From contig NC_088916.1 in NCBI RefSeq assembly GCF_963576675.1, forward strand, positions 18,452,501 to 18,516,500: 64,000 bases of DNA, in the 5' to 3' direction. Below the pieces are notes generated by a model. That model did no database searches. It saw only the letters and a list, made by a program, of their open reading frames with translations, and was not told where the DNA came from. Shown one piece after another: positions 8,378-20,177 of this stretch (position 1 is the first letter of the stretch; the number at the start of each line of letters is the position of its first letter). The stretch comes from Euphorbia lathyris (lineage: Eukaryota; Streptophyta; Magnoliopsida; Malpighiales; Euphorbiaceae). A program made the position numbers and the translations under genes.

Positions 8378-11377
8378 TCAAGGACCACTGACCATCCTAA
8401 CCAGTTTCAAGCAATGTTCAAATTTATTACTTGAAACAGATTTGGTCAGCATGTCGGCTGGGTTATCCTCAGTTCCCACTTTCACCACCTGAACAGTACC
8501 AGTGCTAATCACATCCCTGACGAAATGCATTCTCACATCTATGTGTTTGGATTGCTCGTGAAAAACTTGATGTTTTGACAGATGTATAGCTCCTTGGCTA
8601 TCACAGTAAATCTTCAAACCATCAATCTGTGTCACTCCAAGTTCCGTTAAGACTCCTCTCAGCCACATAGCTTCTTTTACTGCCTCTGTAATAGCAATAA
8701 ACTCAGCTTCGGTTGTTGACAAAGTCACAACTGACTGTAGAATTGCCCTCCAACTTATTGCAGTTCCAAACATAGTGAATACGTACTCGGTTTGGGATTT
8801 TCTGGTGTCAATGCTACCAGCATAATCAGAATCAACAAAACCTGCTACATCATCCACTAGGGCTTCAGCTCCACCATAACTCAAACCTTTACTCAATGAG
8901 CCTTTGACATACCTCAGCACCCACTTCACCGCTGACCAATGAGCTCTTCCTGGATTTGCCATGAACCTGCTGATGAGACTCACAGCATGAGCCAAATCTG
9001 GACGTGTACAAACCATCGCATACATTAGACAGCCTATAACACTCGAATATGGCACCCTCTCCATGTCTTCCTTTTCCTCATCAGTTTGAGGACTCTGCTT
9101 GCTGCTCAGCTTGAAGTGACTTGCAAGTGGAGTGAGAACGGACTTTGAATTCGTCATACCAAAACGTTCTAACACCTTGCTCAGATAAACTGACTGACTT
9201 AGGAATAGCTTCTTTCTTCCTTTGTCTCGAGAAATTTGCATCCCTAAAATTTTTCGTGCTGACCCGAGATCCTTCATCTCAAACCGTGTGTTTAGTTGTG
9301 CCTTTAACTGATTTATGGCTGCTTTGTTTTGACAAGCTATAAGCATGTCATCAACATATAACAAGAGATAAATCTTAGAGCCATCACTAAGGTCTCTACT
9401 ATACACACACCAGTCATAACTAGACCTATGAAAGTCCTAACTTATCATAAACTCATCGAACTTCATGTACCACTGTCTAGGGGACTGTTTCAGACCATAT
9501 AGAGACTTCTTAAGCAAACATACCCGTTGGTCTTTATCTCCTATTTCAAAACCCTCTGGTTGTTGCATATATATGACCTCATCCAGGTTTCCATGAAGAA
9601 AAGCTGTTTTGACATCTAACTGTTCTAATTCTAGATCAAAACGAGCTACAAGAGAGAGAATAATCCTGATAGACCTATGTTTAACAACCGGTGAATAGAT
9701 TTCATTAAAGTCTATACCTTCCTGCTGAGTAAACCCTTTGGCCACCAACCTAGCTTTAAACCTAGGTTCCTCTACACCAGGTATCCCTTCCTTTCTTTTA
9801 AACACCCACCTTGAACCGACCAACTTCTTATCAAAAGGTTTATCTACCAAAATCCAAGTTTCATTTTTATCAAGGGATTTTATCTCATCCTTCATAGCGT
9901 TAAGCCACTGTTCCTTGTCAACCGAATTCCCAGCTTCCCTATAGGTTACAGGTTCAGACTCTTGTACTTCCTTAGCAACACTAAATGCATAAGCTACAAG
10001 GTCCTCAAAACCATATCTAACCGGGGCCCTAGGGACTCTTCTTTCACGGTCTCTAACAAGTCTATAGCTTTGACTGGACTCAGTATCATTACCATCACTG
10101 ACTTCTTGCTCGGTTTTACGGGTGTTTTCACTATTTTCTTCAAGCTCCACCTCATTCTTAACACTCTCAAGGTTTTGAATGGACTTAGGACTACTCGGTT
10201 CTAACTGAGTTTTTTCTTGGTTTTTCCGATAAGGAAAATCCATCTCATTGAACACAACATTTCTGCTGACTATGGATTTCTTATAACCAGATTCTAGGCA
10301 CCACAACTTATAGCCCTTGACTCCTATAGGGTAGCCTATAAAAACACATCTTAGAGCCCGAGGTTCTAATTTTCCCTGTCTAACGTGTGCAAAAGCTGAA
10401 CAACCAAACACTCTAAGTTTTTCATAATCCTCTGGGTAATCAGACCACATTTGCATAGGTGTTTTAAAACCTATAGCAGATGATGGGCACCTATTGATTA
10501 GGTAACACGCAGTTTGCACTGCTTCAGCCCAGAAAGACTTAGGGAGACTGGATTGGATTAACATGCACCTAACTCTTTCTAGGATAGTCCTATTATACCT
10601 CTCTGCTAGGCCATTCTGCTGTGGAGTTCCAGGAACGGTATGATGTTTAGTTATACCTGACTTCTTGCACAAAGTGATGAAATCTTTGTCAAGAAACTCC
10701 AAACCATTGTCGGTTCTCAAACTTTTGATTTTCTTTCCTGTTTGGTTTTCCACTAACACTTTCCAATCCTTGAACGTTTGCAAAGCCTCATTCTTATGAG
10801 CTAGAATATAAACCCATACTCTTCTAGAGTAATCATCAATAAGAGTCATAAAATAGGTCCTCCCACCATGAGACTTAGTTCTTGTTGGCCCCCATAGGTC
10901 AGAGTGAATGTACTCAAGAATGTCCTGGGTTCTATGTATTGCTGACTTAGGAAACTTGACTTTACTAGACTTCCCTAAGACACAGTTCTCACAGAAATCT
11001 ATCTTTCCTATGTGATCTTTACCAAGACAACCCTGCTTCCTAAGTTCATGTAAACCAACTTCACTCACGTGACCTAGTCTAAGGTGCCAAAGATTGGTTC
11101 TATCAGTTTTAGACTCGGTGAGATTTGCGGTAGAGACTAACACAGTACTACCTAGGAGTGTGTATAGGCCATTACTCATGGTACCTTTCATAACAACTAA
11201 AGGTCCTCTAGATATCCTTATGATACCCCCTTCGGCTTTATAATTGTATCCTTGTTTATCAAGCGTACCCAAAGAAATTAAATTTCTTTTCAGTTCTGGC
11301 ACATACCTCACACCGGTCATAATCCTTTCTTGACCATCGAACATCTTCAGCCTAATGGAGCCTTGACCCAGTACCTT
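8378..11377 (-). pseudogene. copia-1 pol: integrase, reverse transcriptase, RNase H
   Basis: The frame continues that of the 3' part of gag. It holds the HHCC integrase finger (LWHLRLGHV ... CENCVLGK, about 11100-10970), the integrase core with D, D and E (IDDYSRRVW, RTDNGLEF, NGLAERYNRT), the reverse transcriptase (WVFKRKEGIPG, QLDVKTAFLHG, LLYVDDML near 9360), and RNase H (LSTTEAEF, IYCDSQGAIH, DNPADMLTK), ending at 8378. It is interrupted by TAG at 9437-9439, inside the RT and shortly before YVDD, and separated from gag by TGA at 11378-11380. Both stops could come from single C-to-T or related changes. The protein would be inactive. Confidence 0.92.
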
Positions 11378-12339
11378 TCACAACTTGTTGTTGCCTAGAA
11401 GAACCCTCCCACCTTCCTCTTGAAAGTCTTCGAACCACGTCCTGTTGGGAGTCATATGGAACGTACATCCGTTGTCCAAGATCCAGTCAGTGTTTGGATC
11501 TTTATCAGTGATAGCAAGGACCTCAGCGCTCTCATAACCTTCTTCTACCACAGCGGCTTCGCCTTGATCTTTAGGCTGACCTTGACTCTTCTTCCTCTCA
11601 GGACAGTTTTTCCTGAAATGTCCTTCCTTATGGCAGTGAAAACACTTGTAGACCTTGCCTTCTTTATTGCTTGAGGATGTAGTTTTGGACTTTTTCCCGT
11701 TCTTGTTCTTTGGCTTGTGAGAGTCCTTTTTCTCAGACCTTCCACGAACAAACAATCCTTCTGCAGCTTCAGTGTTGGTGTTGGCCTCAATCTGTTTTGA
11801 CTTTAGCGCCATCAGAACTTCTTCCAGACTTAGTGTTTCTCTAGCGTACTTCATGGTTTCAACAAAATGACTGAAAGATTGGGGTAAAGAATTCAAGATC
11901 ATTATGGCCTGATCTTCATCTTCAATCTTTACCTCTATGTTCTCTAGGTCAATTATGATCTTTGAGAAATCATCAAGATATTCTTCTACTGGCTTGTCCT
12001 CGTTCATCTTGAAGCCGAAAAGCTTCCCCTTAAGATAAACCCGATTGGTGAGTGTCTTCGTCATGTACAACTGTTCAAGCTTGAGCCAACCCCAGCAGCT
12101 GAGGTTTCCTTCGAAACTTCTCTTAGCACTTTATCGCCAAGATACAGGACGATCGTACTGTAAGCCAATTCAAGAAGATCTTCTTTCTCCTCCTTCGTCA
12201 TTGTCGCCGGAAATTCCTTCTCGCCCTTCAGAGCCTTCGCAACCTTCATTTGAACCAAGATTGCCTTCATCCTCTGTCTCCATAGAGCAAAATCTCCCTT
12301 ACCATTGAAACGCTCGATCTCGATCTTTGTAAAACCCAT
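11378..12339 (-). pseudogene. copia-1 gag with zinc knuckle and protease start
   Basis: The ATG at 12339 follows the primer site. A single-base deletion near 12087-12090, compared with the duplicate at 7395-7728, shifts the frame; the rest is read in the frame 12070-11378. Features: VEEYLDDFSKII Gag core, CCHC knuckle CFHCHKEGHFRKNC (about 11650-11610), then the protease motif WILDNGCTFHM near 11470, in which the usual S/T after the catalytic D is N. A TGA at 11378 ends the frame before pol. Confidence 0.9.
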
Positions 12340-12356
12340 TGCTCTATTCTTGATTA

Positions 12357-12368
12357 GCTCTGATACCA
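12357..12368 (-). other. Primer-binding site of copia-1 (initiator-Met tRNA)
   Basis: The minus strand reads TGGTATCAGAGC, the standard copia primer site, two bases from the LTR end. An identical site sits at 7745-7756 beside the other LTR. Confidence 0.88.
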
Positions 12369-12370
12369 AT

Positions 12371-12938
12371 TGTTGAACTACGCTTCGAACGATCAATCAA
12401 CCACACAGAGAAACAAAGTACACAAAGATCATAGATTGGATCTTGAAACAACAATCAAAAGAATACACACAGAATTTACACTGGTTCGGCTTAACTGCCT
12501 ACATCCAGCAACTTCACTAATCAATGGAGATTACAACAAGATTGAAACAGTTTCTCCTTTTCCAGAAACTCTCGTGTTTTCCCAATCCCCAATTCAGATT
12601 ATCACAGTGTACACTTATGACTTAGTCTAAGAATCTCTCGTATGAAACTACTTCCCAACCCAGACCTTTTATAGCCTTTACAAAGTTGTGAAAATACCCA
12701 AAATATCCTTACTCAAAAAATGTACAAACTCAGCAAGACCTACTGACCAGTGGTAACACAGCAAGACCATGTTGACCTGTATTATCACCTCTGTACCATG
12801 CTGACCACAGCCATGCTGACTTGATAACTCAGCATTCCGACTTCTTGATTTTACTCTTGCTGACGGGTTGACTTACAATTACGCTGACTTGTTGACTCAG
12901 CATCATCATCAGCAAGTGATAGAAAACAACAACTTACA
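12371..12938 (-). repeat. 5' LTR of copia-1 (568 bp)
   Basis: This is the partner of 7759-8326, with about eight substitutions by eye (roughly 98.6 % identity). TATA-like CTATAAAAGG lies at 12665-12674 (minus). The base pairs outside it are AAATC (12939-12943). No matching target duplication is visible at the far side, as expected if the tandem unit was later truncated. Confidence 0.93.
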
Positions 12939-14256
12939 AAATCAATATATGGAATTGAAATGCAATAAAAATAAATTGAAATTCAACAATAAACTCGGAG
13001 CCACAATAGCTATCTCGGCTGGATGTTGAATTTTGATATCGTCTTGAAGTCTTCAGAGCACCGCGGTCGGTTGACACGAGGGGAATTGATCTTGGATATT
13101 TCTGACTTGTGGTAGGCAAAAATGGGGCAGATTTGACCTTCAACTTCGGAGGGATCGTATGAATGCTTAAGAACACTGGATTGGATGATTAAAAAGGCTA
13201 AACTTAATTTCAGAAAGTCATGAATAAACTTCTATAAGGTATCGAAGGCTAAAACGAATTATAAATGGATGAAATTGGGAGTTGAAAATAATTGGTCGAA
13301 TCTAGAAAAATCTAGAAATAGAATATCTAAAACGATTTAGGTTGCAAAGATTGACTTGTAAACGGAGATTATGAACACGGAATTGGGAAAATTAAAATGC
13401 TAAATTGAACATCAGGAAGTCAGGAACAAATTTGTTGAAGGGATTAAAAACAAAAAAAAGACTTTAAATGGACAAAATCGGGGTTTGAAAATAACTGGAT
13501 GAATCTGGAAAATTAATTTGAAAACATAATTCTAGCTAAGGATTGAGCAAACTAAAGGCTTAGGAATGCTAAATTGAATTGAAAAACTTGGAAAGAGTCT
13601 ATTGGAACTTGAATTAAAGCTAAAGGCAAGCTAAAAGAAGGAATTAAAGCTAAGAAAAATGAAGAACAAAAAGGAAGAACTCAAGAACTAAGAACTTACA
13701 TAGAGAGCATTGGAAGGGACCTTAGGAAGGGTTTTTGTTGTGTTGAGTGAATGATTTTTTTATGAAGAATGGAGGGTCTATTTATAGTATTTTGAGAGGG
13801 AATTTTGAGTAATTAATCACTAACTAACCCTTATTTTTTTCTCTAATTTTGACCACTAACTTCCTCAACCTCCACAAACCACCACTAACTTTCCTCAACT
13901 TCCATGCCACATCACCCCCACTACCTTGTGGTTAGAGAGACTTTTAAGGCTAGGCATATATGTGGGGATGGGTTAGACTTCATGGGTTAGCTCATGGTTT
14001 CATTCGGGTGTGTTTGGAGAAGTCGGATGGACCGAAACGGGTTCCGGGTAAGTGATGAGGACATCTTATGTTTCCACACGGAGCGTACGTGAGGCGCTAA
14101 AAGGATAGAGAGAACAACACACGTGGAGGGGGCCATTAATGAAGATCACGCGAAGCGTGATGTAAAGGACATGGAGCATACGATGGGGGACGCGGAACGC
14201 GCGGGGCGTGAATCCTGAACGACAGCCTTGGGTGATGATGCGCCTTAGGTGAGGCT
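12939..14256. other. Unclassified DNA with degenerate direct repeats; no gene seen
   Basis: About 13205-13320 and 13415-13530 resemble each other in phrases such as AAATGGA(T/C)(A/G)AAAT, GTTGAAAATAA(T/C)TGG and GAATCT(A/G)GAAAA, roughly 210 bp apart. A TATA-like CTATTTATAG occurs near 13778. Bases 14030-14240 are GC-richer with many CpG, including ACGCGGAACGCGCGGGGCG. It may be the leader or LTR of a decayed gypsy element; I cannot show this. Confidence 0.4.
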
Positions 14257-15066
14257 CACTAAGGGATAAGTGTACCCCGTCATTATCAAGTAATAAAATC
14301 TAGACAAGTCCAGGTATCGAATCCACATGATTTATTCCTGCAAGTATCAAGCTACTCGGTCTCTAGTGTTATCTAGGCTTTGGGGGGTTTGAGATTGATT
14401 TTGATTAAGTTAAACTACTCCTAATTAAATTACTCTACTCCTAGCTAAGTTATTCTAATCCTAAGTGATCCTTTACTAATGTAATTGTCGGAAGGAGCAT
14501 GGAGAGATACGATAATAATGAAGATAGATTGTTTAGACAACCAAATTAAAACCTAATCTAACTCACTTATGTCCGAGGTGATTAACCCTACTTATCCTTC
14601 TGAGGTACCTAGTTCATGATTCCCTTGTAAGACCGAAACTAGCTCTAAGGCTCAGCAATTTGGGCTTAATCATCTATATGGTCGTCAATCCTATAGCCAC
14701 TGACTATGTCAGATTCAGCTCGCAATACGTGCCAACTTAATTTTTGGATTTATGAATGAGTTAAACCAATCAGACAAAGCGTAAGACAAAGATAAAAGCA
14801 ATAAACCAATTGAACAAAATGAAACTATAATATTATTAAAGATGAAAATTATAGTCACAAAGATACAATAAGCTTAGGATTCATAACATGGATCAGAGGG
14901 AAACAAAATATAAAAGAGAAGGAAAATCCTTTTTAGGGAACCTGTCTACCAATGCAGGCGTCTTCCTAGGATTTAAGGATGGAAATTGAACAATCCTCGG
15001 TAAACGGAGCTTCAGAGGTTCTTCAATGGAGGTTGAAGGAGATGGAGGAGGTGGAGAGGATTCTTC

Positions 15067-15229
15067 TGAAAAGTATTTAACTCTTAATGATATTCTCATT
15101 AGATGGACCGTGTATATATAGTTACAAAGAGATAAGAAGTTGCAGTTGTAGGTATTTTGAAATACAAAATATCTGAGACTAATTCAAAACAATAACTGAA
15201 AGATATGTACAACTAATAATATCTTATCG
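15067..15229 (-). repeat. 3' LTR of copia-2 (163 bp)
   Basis: It matches 19518-19680 closely. On the minus strand it begins CGATAAG where the other begins TGATAAG, so the terminal TG is mutated. Confidence 0.92.
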
Positions 15230-15240
15230 CCCTCCCTCAA
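15230..15240 (-). other. Polypurine tract of copia-2
   Basis: The minus strand reads TTGAGGGAGGG directly before the 3' LTR, overlapping the end of the RNase H frame. Confidence 0.75.
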
Positions 15241-15818
15241 GTTAAAGGTGGGTGAACTTGTAACTTGTCCCGAAGAAGCTGAAAACATGCCTTAGAGAGA
15301 GGTTTCGTGAGAATATCTGCGGTTTGATCCAAAGTGGAGATGTAGCATACACGAAGCTGTTTTTTGGTGACTTTGTCCCGGACAAAGTGAAAGTCAATTT
15401 CCATGTGCTTAGAGCGATCATGAAAAACAGGATTTGCTGTCAAGTAAGTGGCTCCTAAATTATCACAAAAAATAACTGGACAGCTAGGAGGACTGAATCT
15501 AATTTCATTCATTAGCATAGTAAGCCATGTAATCTCAAATGCAAGAGAGGCAAGTGCACGATATTCAACCTCAGTGGATGAGCGGGATACCGTGCGTTGC
15601 TTTCGAGATCGCCAAGAGACAAGATTAGAGCCAATATAAACTGCATACCCAGAAGTAGATTTTCGATCATCAATATCACCTGCCCAATCAGCGTCGGTGT
15701 AGCTGGTGATGACACAAGGTTGGCTTTTATTTATTCGCAAACCATGATTTGGTGTCGAATGAAGATATCGTAAAATACGTTTAACGGCTTTCCAATGTTC
15801 AAGTGTTGGTTGATGCAT
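15237..15818 (-). pseudogene. copia-2 RNase H
   Basis: The frame encodes TDADWAGDIDDRKSTSGY, the catalytic E in SSTEVEYRAL, FCDNLGATYL, the HDRSKHMEIDFHFVRD block and DQTADILTKPL, ending beside the polypurine tract. It is in a different frame from the RT upstream, so a frameshift near 15820 separates them. Confidence 0.9.
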
Positions 15819-17080
15819 GACTCACTTTATTAACTGAAAAGGCTACATCGGGTCTAGTGATGGTAACATACTGTAATCCACCGACAATACTTCGATACAA
15901 TATTGGATTATCAAAAGGTTCACCAACATCTAATGACAATTTGGTAGTTGTACAAGCCGGAGTCGAGATACCTTTAGCTTCGTGCATGGAGGATTTAATC
16001 AACAAATCTTGTATATATTTTTGCTGTGTTAAGGTGAGAGTGTCAGTCGTCGAAACTGCTTGTAATCCAAGGAAATAGGATAGACGCCCCATATCACGAA
16101 TAGGAAAACGAGATTGTAGCTATGTAATTAACTTGGAAACTGCTTGCTTCGAGTCACCTTTTACCAAGATATCATCTACATAGATGAGACAAAACAACCG
16201 TACACCATTCTGAGACAAGTGATATAGAGATATGTCAGCTTTGGAGCAAGAAAAACCAAGATCATACAGAGTCTGAGTAAGACAACGATACCACATTCTA
16301 GGAGCCTGTTTGAGACCATATAAGCTTTTTCGAAGCTTACAAACATGAGTAGAATACTGAGGATGAACAAAACTCGGAGGCTGTTCCATAAAAACTTCTT
16401 CGTCCAAATTCCTGTGTAAAAATGCGTTGGAAACATCCAACTGATGCACAAACCACCCATTGGAAATAGCAAGGCTTAGGAGCAGCCATATTGTCGTTGG
16501 TTTTTAATAACAGGACTATAAGTGTGATCAAAATCAAGACCCAGACATTGATGGTAACGTTTGGCTACTAACCGAGCCTTATAGCGATCAACAGATCCAT
16601 CAAGATTCAATTTTTTGCGAAAAACCCAACGATAGCCAATATATAGTATTAACTGCTTCATTAGTAGGGACAAGCTCCCATGTACCATTAGCAATTAGAG
16701 CGTTGAACTCCTTGCTAATAGCATCACGCCAATGATGTACTGCCATTGCTTTGGTATAGCAAGTTGGTGTATAAACAGAAACATGAAAAAGTCGCGATCG
16801 TAACTGTCCTGTTTTACTCCGTGTAACCATAGGATGAGTGGGGGCTGGTGTATTAATTTGTGGGGCTGGTTGTGTAATATTTGTGTTTGGAGCAGCACAA
16901 TTCTTGGTGTTTAATGGATTGTGAGGTAGTGGATGACAATAGGTTGGAGGTGGTGTTTGTGAAATTAAATTTATGAATTGTGGAGATGACATGGTATTAG
17001 GTATAGTGGGAGGCGAATGTGTAATGGTGAGTGGTGGAATTAAATTTTGATTTTGCATATGAGGTTCCACTGAATTAATT
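15799..17080 (-). pseudogene. copia-2 reverse transcriptase and linker, broken in several places
   Basis: Frames change at about 16600 and 16470. The pieces are: a proline-rich linker ending HPMVTRSKTGQL (about 16830), the RT start (KARLVAKRYHQ), HQLDVSNAFLHRNLDEEVF, KSLYGLKQAPRMWY, the active site LIYVDDILVKGD near 16180, a TAG at 16120, then MGRLSYFLGL and RPDVAFSVNKVSH. The YVDD core is intact but the chain is not. Confidence 0.88.
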
Positions 17081-17238
17081 GGTTGATTGATAATAGAATG
17101 GGAAACTTGCCTTTGTTCAGGTGGGATAGCAGTAAAAGGACGAGATGGACTATGTGGAAAGGTAATTGTGAGAGGACAGTCTGAACTTGATGTTGATTCA
17201 GAGAGTGACTCACGAGCTAACTTCGGAAATGGAAAAAC

Positions 17239-18000
17239 CTATTCATCAAATAGGACACGACGTGAGATATATATTTTGTTATTGATACAATCTAAACACC
17301 GATAACCTTTATGAATTTTGCTATAACCGAGAAAGACGCATTTTTTAGAGCGAGAATGCAGTTTAGTAGGACTATAAGGCCGTAGCCATGGATAACACAA
17401 GCACCCAAAGACACGCAATGAATTATAGTCTGGACACGTACCAAACAATTTTTCATAAGGAGAAATGTCATTTAACATAGGAATAGGCAAACGATTGATA
17501 ACATATGTTGCACAGTCAAAAGCAAATGTCCAAAATTTCAATGGCATTTTGGAATGTGTTAATAGTGATATGCCAGTTTCAACTATGTGACGGTGTTTTC
17601 TTTCTGCACATCCGTTTTGCTGGGGTGTATAAGGACGTGAAACTCGTTGATTAATACCATGTTCAGTCAAACAGGAGGTGAGGGCTTGACATTCACCCCT
17701 CCCCAATCAGATTGGAATGATTTGATTTTGCTGTTAAAGTGTTTTTCAACTAAAGTGCGAAATTTAATGAAAACACTTAACACTTCAGATTTAAAACGGA
17801 CAAAGTATAACCATGAGAATTTGCTATAATGATCGTAAAAAAGAACATAATAGCGACAATTATCAAAAGAAGTTGCAGGTGCAGGACCCCATACATCAGA
17901 GCAAATCAAATCTAAAGGACCATTAACCACACAAGTAGAAACAGGAAAAGGCAAACGATGAATTTTTCCAACACAAGAAGGCTCACATAAAGCTTAAACT
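17239..18000 (-). pseudogene. copia-2 integrase core
   Basis: The first part (17954-17667) has DLICSDVWGPAP, the second catalytic region YDHYSKFSWLYF and, near its end, FQSDWGG. After a frameshift near 17690 the second part (17706-17239) gives RPYTPQQNGCAERKHRHIV with the catalytic E, then RVFGCLCYPW and KCVFLGYS. The HHCC finger lies upstream around 18000-18100, also shifted. Confidence 0.88.
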
Positions 18001-18660
18001 TTATTCTCTTTATTGTAAGCAATTTTATTTATGGATAAAGTTTTTCTAACAGTTGGAAAGTTAGCATGTCCAAGACGAGAATGCCACAATGGTAAAAAAA
18101 ATATTAAATGCTTGTGCATGATGCAGAGCTCTTGGTGGAAGGGACAAAGTGTAAAGGCCATTACTAATTGTGCCTCGATGAATTTCCTTCCGTGTCTTCA
18201 AATCCTTCAAAATAAAATAGTTAGCGAAAAACTCAACAGATATAGGATTTGAACGAGTTAAAGAAGAAACAGATAAGAGATTGTGCACTGTATTCGGAAC
18301 ACAAAGGACATCTTGAAATTTGAGAGGAGAATTAGAAACAGTGAACTTAGAAGTACCAACATGAGATATGGGGATTGTGTAACCATTAGCTACAGTAACT
18401 TCCTCTGGTCTGTCATATTCACTGTGAACATGGAGATTTTCAAGATCAGCAGTTAGATGGTGAGTAGCTCCTGAATCAACAAGCCAGTCCGTTTTGGTTG
18501 GGGTTGATGTTGCAGCAAGATTGGAAGAAGGCTTAAGATTGTTGCGAGTGTTCCGATTAAATTTAGGAGAGAGACATTGTCGATATATATGACCTGCTCC
18601 CCTACAATTGTGACAAGTCACGGTAGCCATATCCAAGGGTGCGGATACTGTCTGAGGTGA
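18001..18660 (-). pseudogene. copia-2 zinc knuckle, protease and start of integrase
   Basis: The CCHC knuckle is CHNCRGAGHIYRQC (about 18610-18570), followed by the protease motif WLVDSGATHHLT (about 18480-18440) and the pre-integrase block. A homopolymer frameshift near 18100 spoils the LWH start of the integrase finger. The sister copy at 53153-53779 is in frame through this point (SLPLWHARLGHANF). Confidence 0.88.
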
Positions 18661-18687
18661 CCGAGCGGATGTGCCGAAATAATTGCC

Positions 18688-19416
18688 TCACCCACGTCCA
18701 CGACCACGCATAGAACCTCTAGCAGAGTAGTTTACAGTAGGTGAAAAAGAGAGAGGAACATTTTCACGAGCCAATTGTCGCTCTTCGCTGATTAGTAATC
18801 CAACAAGGTCATCATAATAAATAGTTTCCAAACATGCTTCCAATGAACGAACAAAAGGTCTATACGCAGGCCCTAGGCCATCGAGCACAGCTTCAACCAA
18901 GTGTTCATTAGAGATCGGGTGACAGAGAGCAGCAAGTTCATCGCTGATATGCTTAGCATTCTGGAGATAAGAAGAGATACTTTCATTCTCTCTTCTAAGA
19001 TTATGAAGCTGATATTTCAGATCTCGTATTTGAGACCGGGAGCCAACCGAGTAGGCTTTGACAAGTTTTTGACAGGCATCACAAGCATTTTTAGCACCAA
19101 CTAATTGAGGTAATACACCCACAAATACAGATGAGATTATCCAGCTGAGAACCAACTGATCTTTTTTATACCAATCTTTGTAATCGGTATTATGGGCACC
19201 GCCAACAAGTGTTGCAGATGGTGAAGGAATGGTGGAATCGATATGATCAGTGAGATTGTGGCCATGGAGAATAGGCATAATTTGAGTTTTCCATAGCACA
19301 AAATTTGTTGGAATCAATTTTAGGGATAGCTGATGAGATAAATTGACGGAAGGAGCAGCAGAAATAATGGTGGAGGCGAAGCTTGAGTTGGAAGCAGTGG
19401 TACCGTTGGTTGCCAT
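18688..19416 (-). pseudogene. copia-2 Gag N-terminal part
   Basis: The ATG at 19416 lies about 90 bases from the primer site and opens MATNGTTASNSSFAST. It continues with LKLIPTNFVLWKTQI, QLHNLRRENESISSYLQ and LDGLGPAYRPFV, and ends in an Arg-Gly tract (GSMRGRGRG) at TGA 18688. The same frame resumes after this stop with the zinc knuckle, so the stop cuts Gag. The sister copy at 53831 has a stop at the same place. Confidence 0.9.
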
Positions 19417-19505
19417 GAAAGCTGATTAAGAGTCAGATACAGAGAAAAGGAGAAAAAAAAAGGGAAAGAACGATGAGAGAGAAATAGAGTTGTAAAACCA
19501 CTTAG

Positions 19506-19517
19506 GCTCTAATACCA
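19506..19517 (-). other. Primer-binding site of copia-2, one base off the consensus
   Basis: The minus strand reads TGGTATTAGAGC next to the LTR. The sister copy (54648-54659) has the perfect initiator-Met complement TGGTATCAGAGC. Confidence 0.85.
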
Positions 19518-19680
19518 TGAAAAGTATTTGACTCTTAATGATATTCTCATTAGATGGATCGTGTATATATAGTTACAAAGAGATAAGAAGTTGCAGTAGT
19601 AGGTATTTTGAAATACAAAATATCTGAGACTAATTCAAAAAAATAACTGAAAAATATGTACAACTAATAATATCTTATCA
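19518..19680 (-). repeat. 5' LTR of copia-2 (163 bp)
   Basis: It has canonical TG...CA ends (TGAAAAG to CTTATCA on the plus strand), a TATATATA box at 19564-19571 on the minus strand, and a near-identical partner at 15067-15229. Confidence 0.93.
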
Positions 19681-20177
19681 TCTTCAAGGGGAAAGCTAGG
19701 GTTTTTACAAGAATGAAAGGATGTCTAATTTACAAGATAAAAGTTCTATTTATAGTTGTAGTTCGAACCCCGTATCTGACCTAATTCGTTTCCTTTTGCA
19801 GGTGGGAAGCATGAGACTTGATCGTGGCATCGTGGGGTCGGGAATCAGTCTTTTGACTGATTTCCGCAGGTCAGCTCGCCGAGCTGGGTGAGCCAGCTCG
19901 CCCGAGCTGGCCTTCAAATATAAAATTCTATTGCATTCATTGGCACCACAATATACACATTATTCTTTCTTTTTTAATGGACAATAATATACATTATTCT
20001 TAATATATCAATTTCAAAGCCAACAGTCACAACCAAAACAATTCATTTGTTTTTATTATTATTATACAAACCCTCGATTTCTAAGCCTGGTTTTATTAAT
20101 AGGCAATGAAAAAGATCAAAACAGTTAAGAATACAACTTCAAAAGATGCTAAACAAAATCAAAATTACTCTAAATCA

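Larger units (their letters stand above)
7395..12938 (-). mobile_element. Ty1/copia element copia-1 with an extra truncated unit beyond its 3' LTR
   Basis: From right to left on the minus strand: 5' LTR, initiator-Met primer site, gag, pol (protease, integrase, reverse transcriptase, RNase H), polypurine tract, 3' LTR. The 3' LTR is then followed by a second primer site and the first part of gag (7756-7395), so the structure is LTR-internal-LTR-internal fragment. The two LTRs differ at about eight positions of 568 by eye. Coding damage: one single-base frameshift and two in-frame stops. The style of Gag and RT suggests a Tork/Tnt1-type element (inference). Confidence 0.93.
15067..19680 (-). 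mobile_element. Ty1/copia element copia-2 (Ale-like), nested in the solo LTR
   Basis: Two 163-bp LTRs flank a 4.3-kb internal region, and the element is bordered by the 5-bp duplication TCTTC (15062-15066 and 19681-19685). The order gag, protease, integrase, RT, RNase H on the minus strand is that of copia. Several frameshifts and stops make it inactive. The small LTRs and Gag type suggest the Ale/Retrofit group (inference). The 5' third of the same insertion, at the same TCTTC site, is present again at 53153-54822. Confidence 0.95.
14262..20177 (-). mobile_element. Probable solo LTR of a gypsy-like element, split by copia-2
   Basis: Removing copia-2 and one TCTTC leaves about 1.3 kb (14262-15066 plus 19686-20177). 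It is flanked on both sides by CACTA (14257-14261 and 20178-20182), a 5-bp duplication. The right end (minus-strand start TGATTTAGAG) is where the second copy at 54823-55319 also stops matching. A minus-strand TATA box CTATAAATAG lies at 19746-19755. No internal region adjoins it. The left terminus, AGGGATAAG, is not canonical, so one end may be mutated. The gypsy assignment is inferred from its style. Confidence 0.6.
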
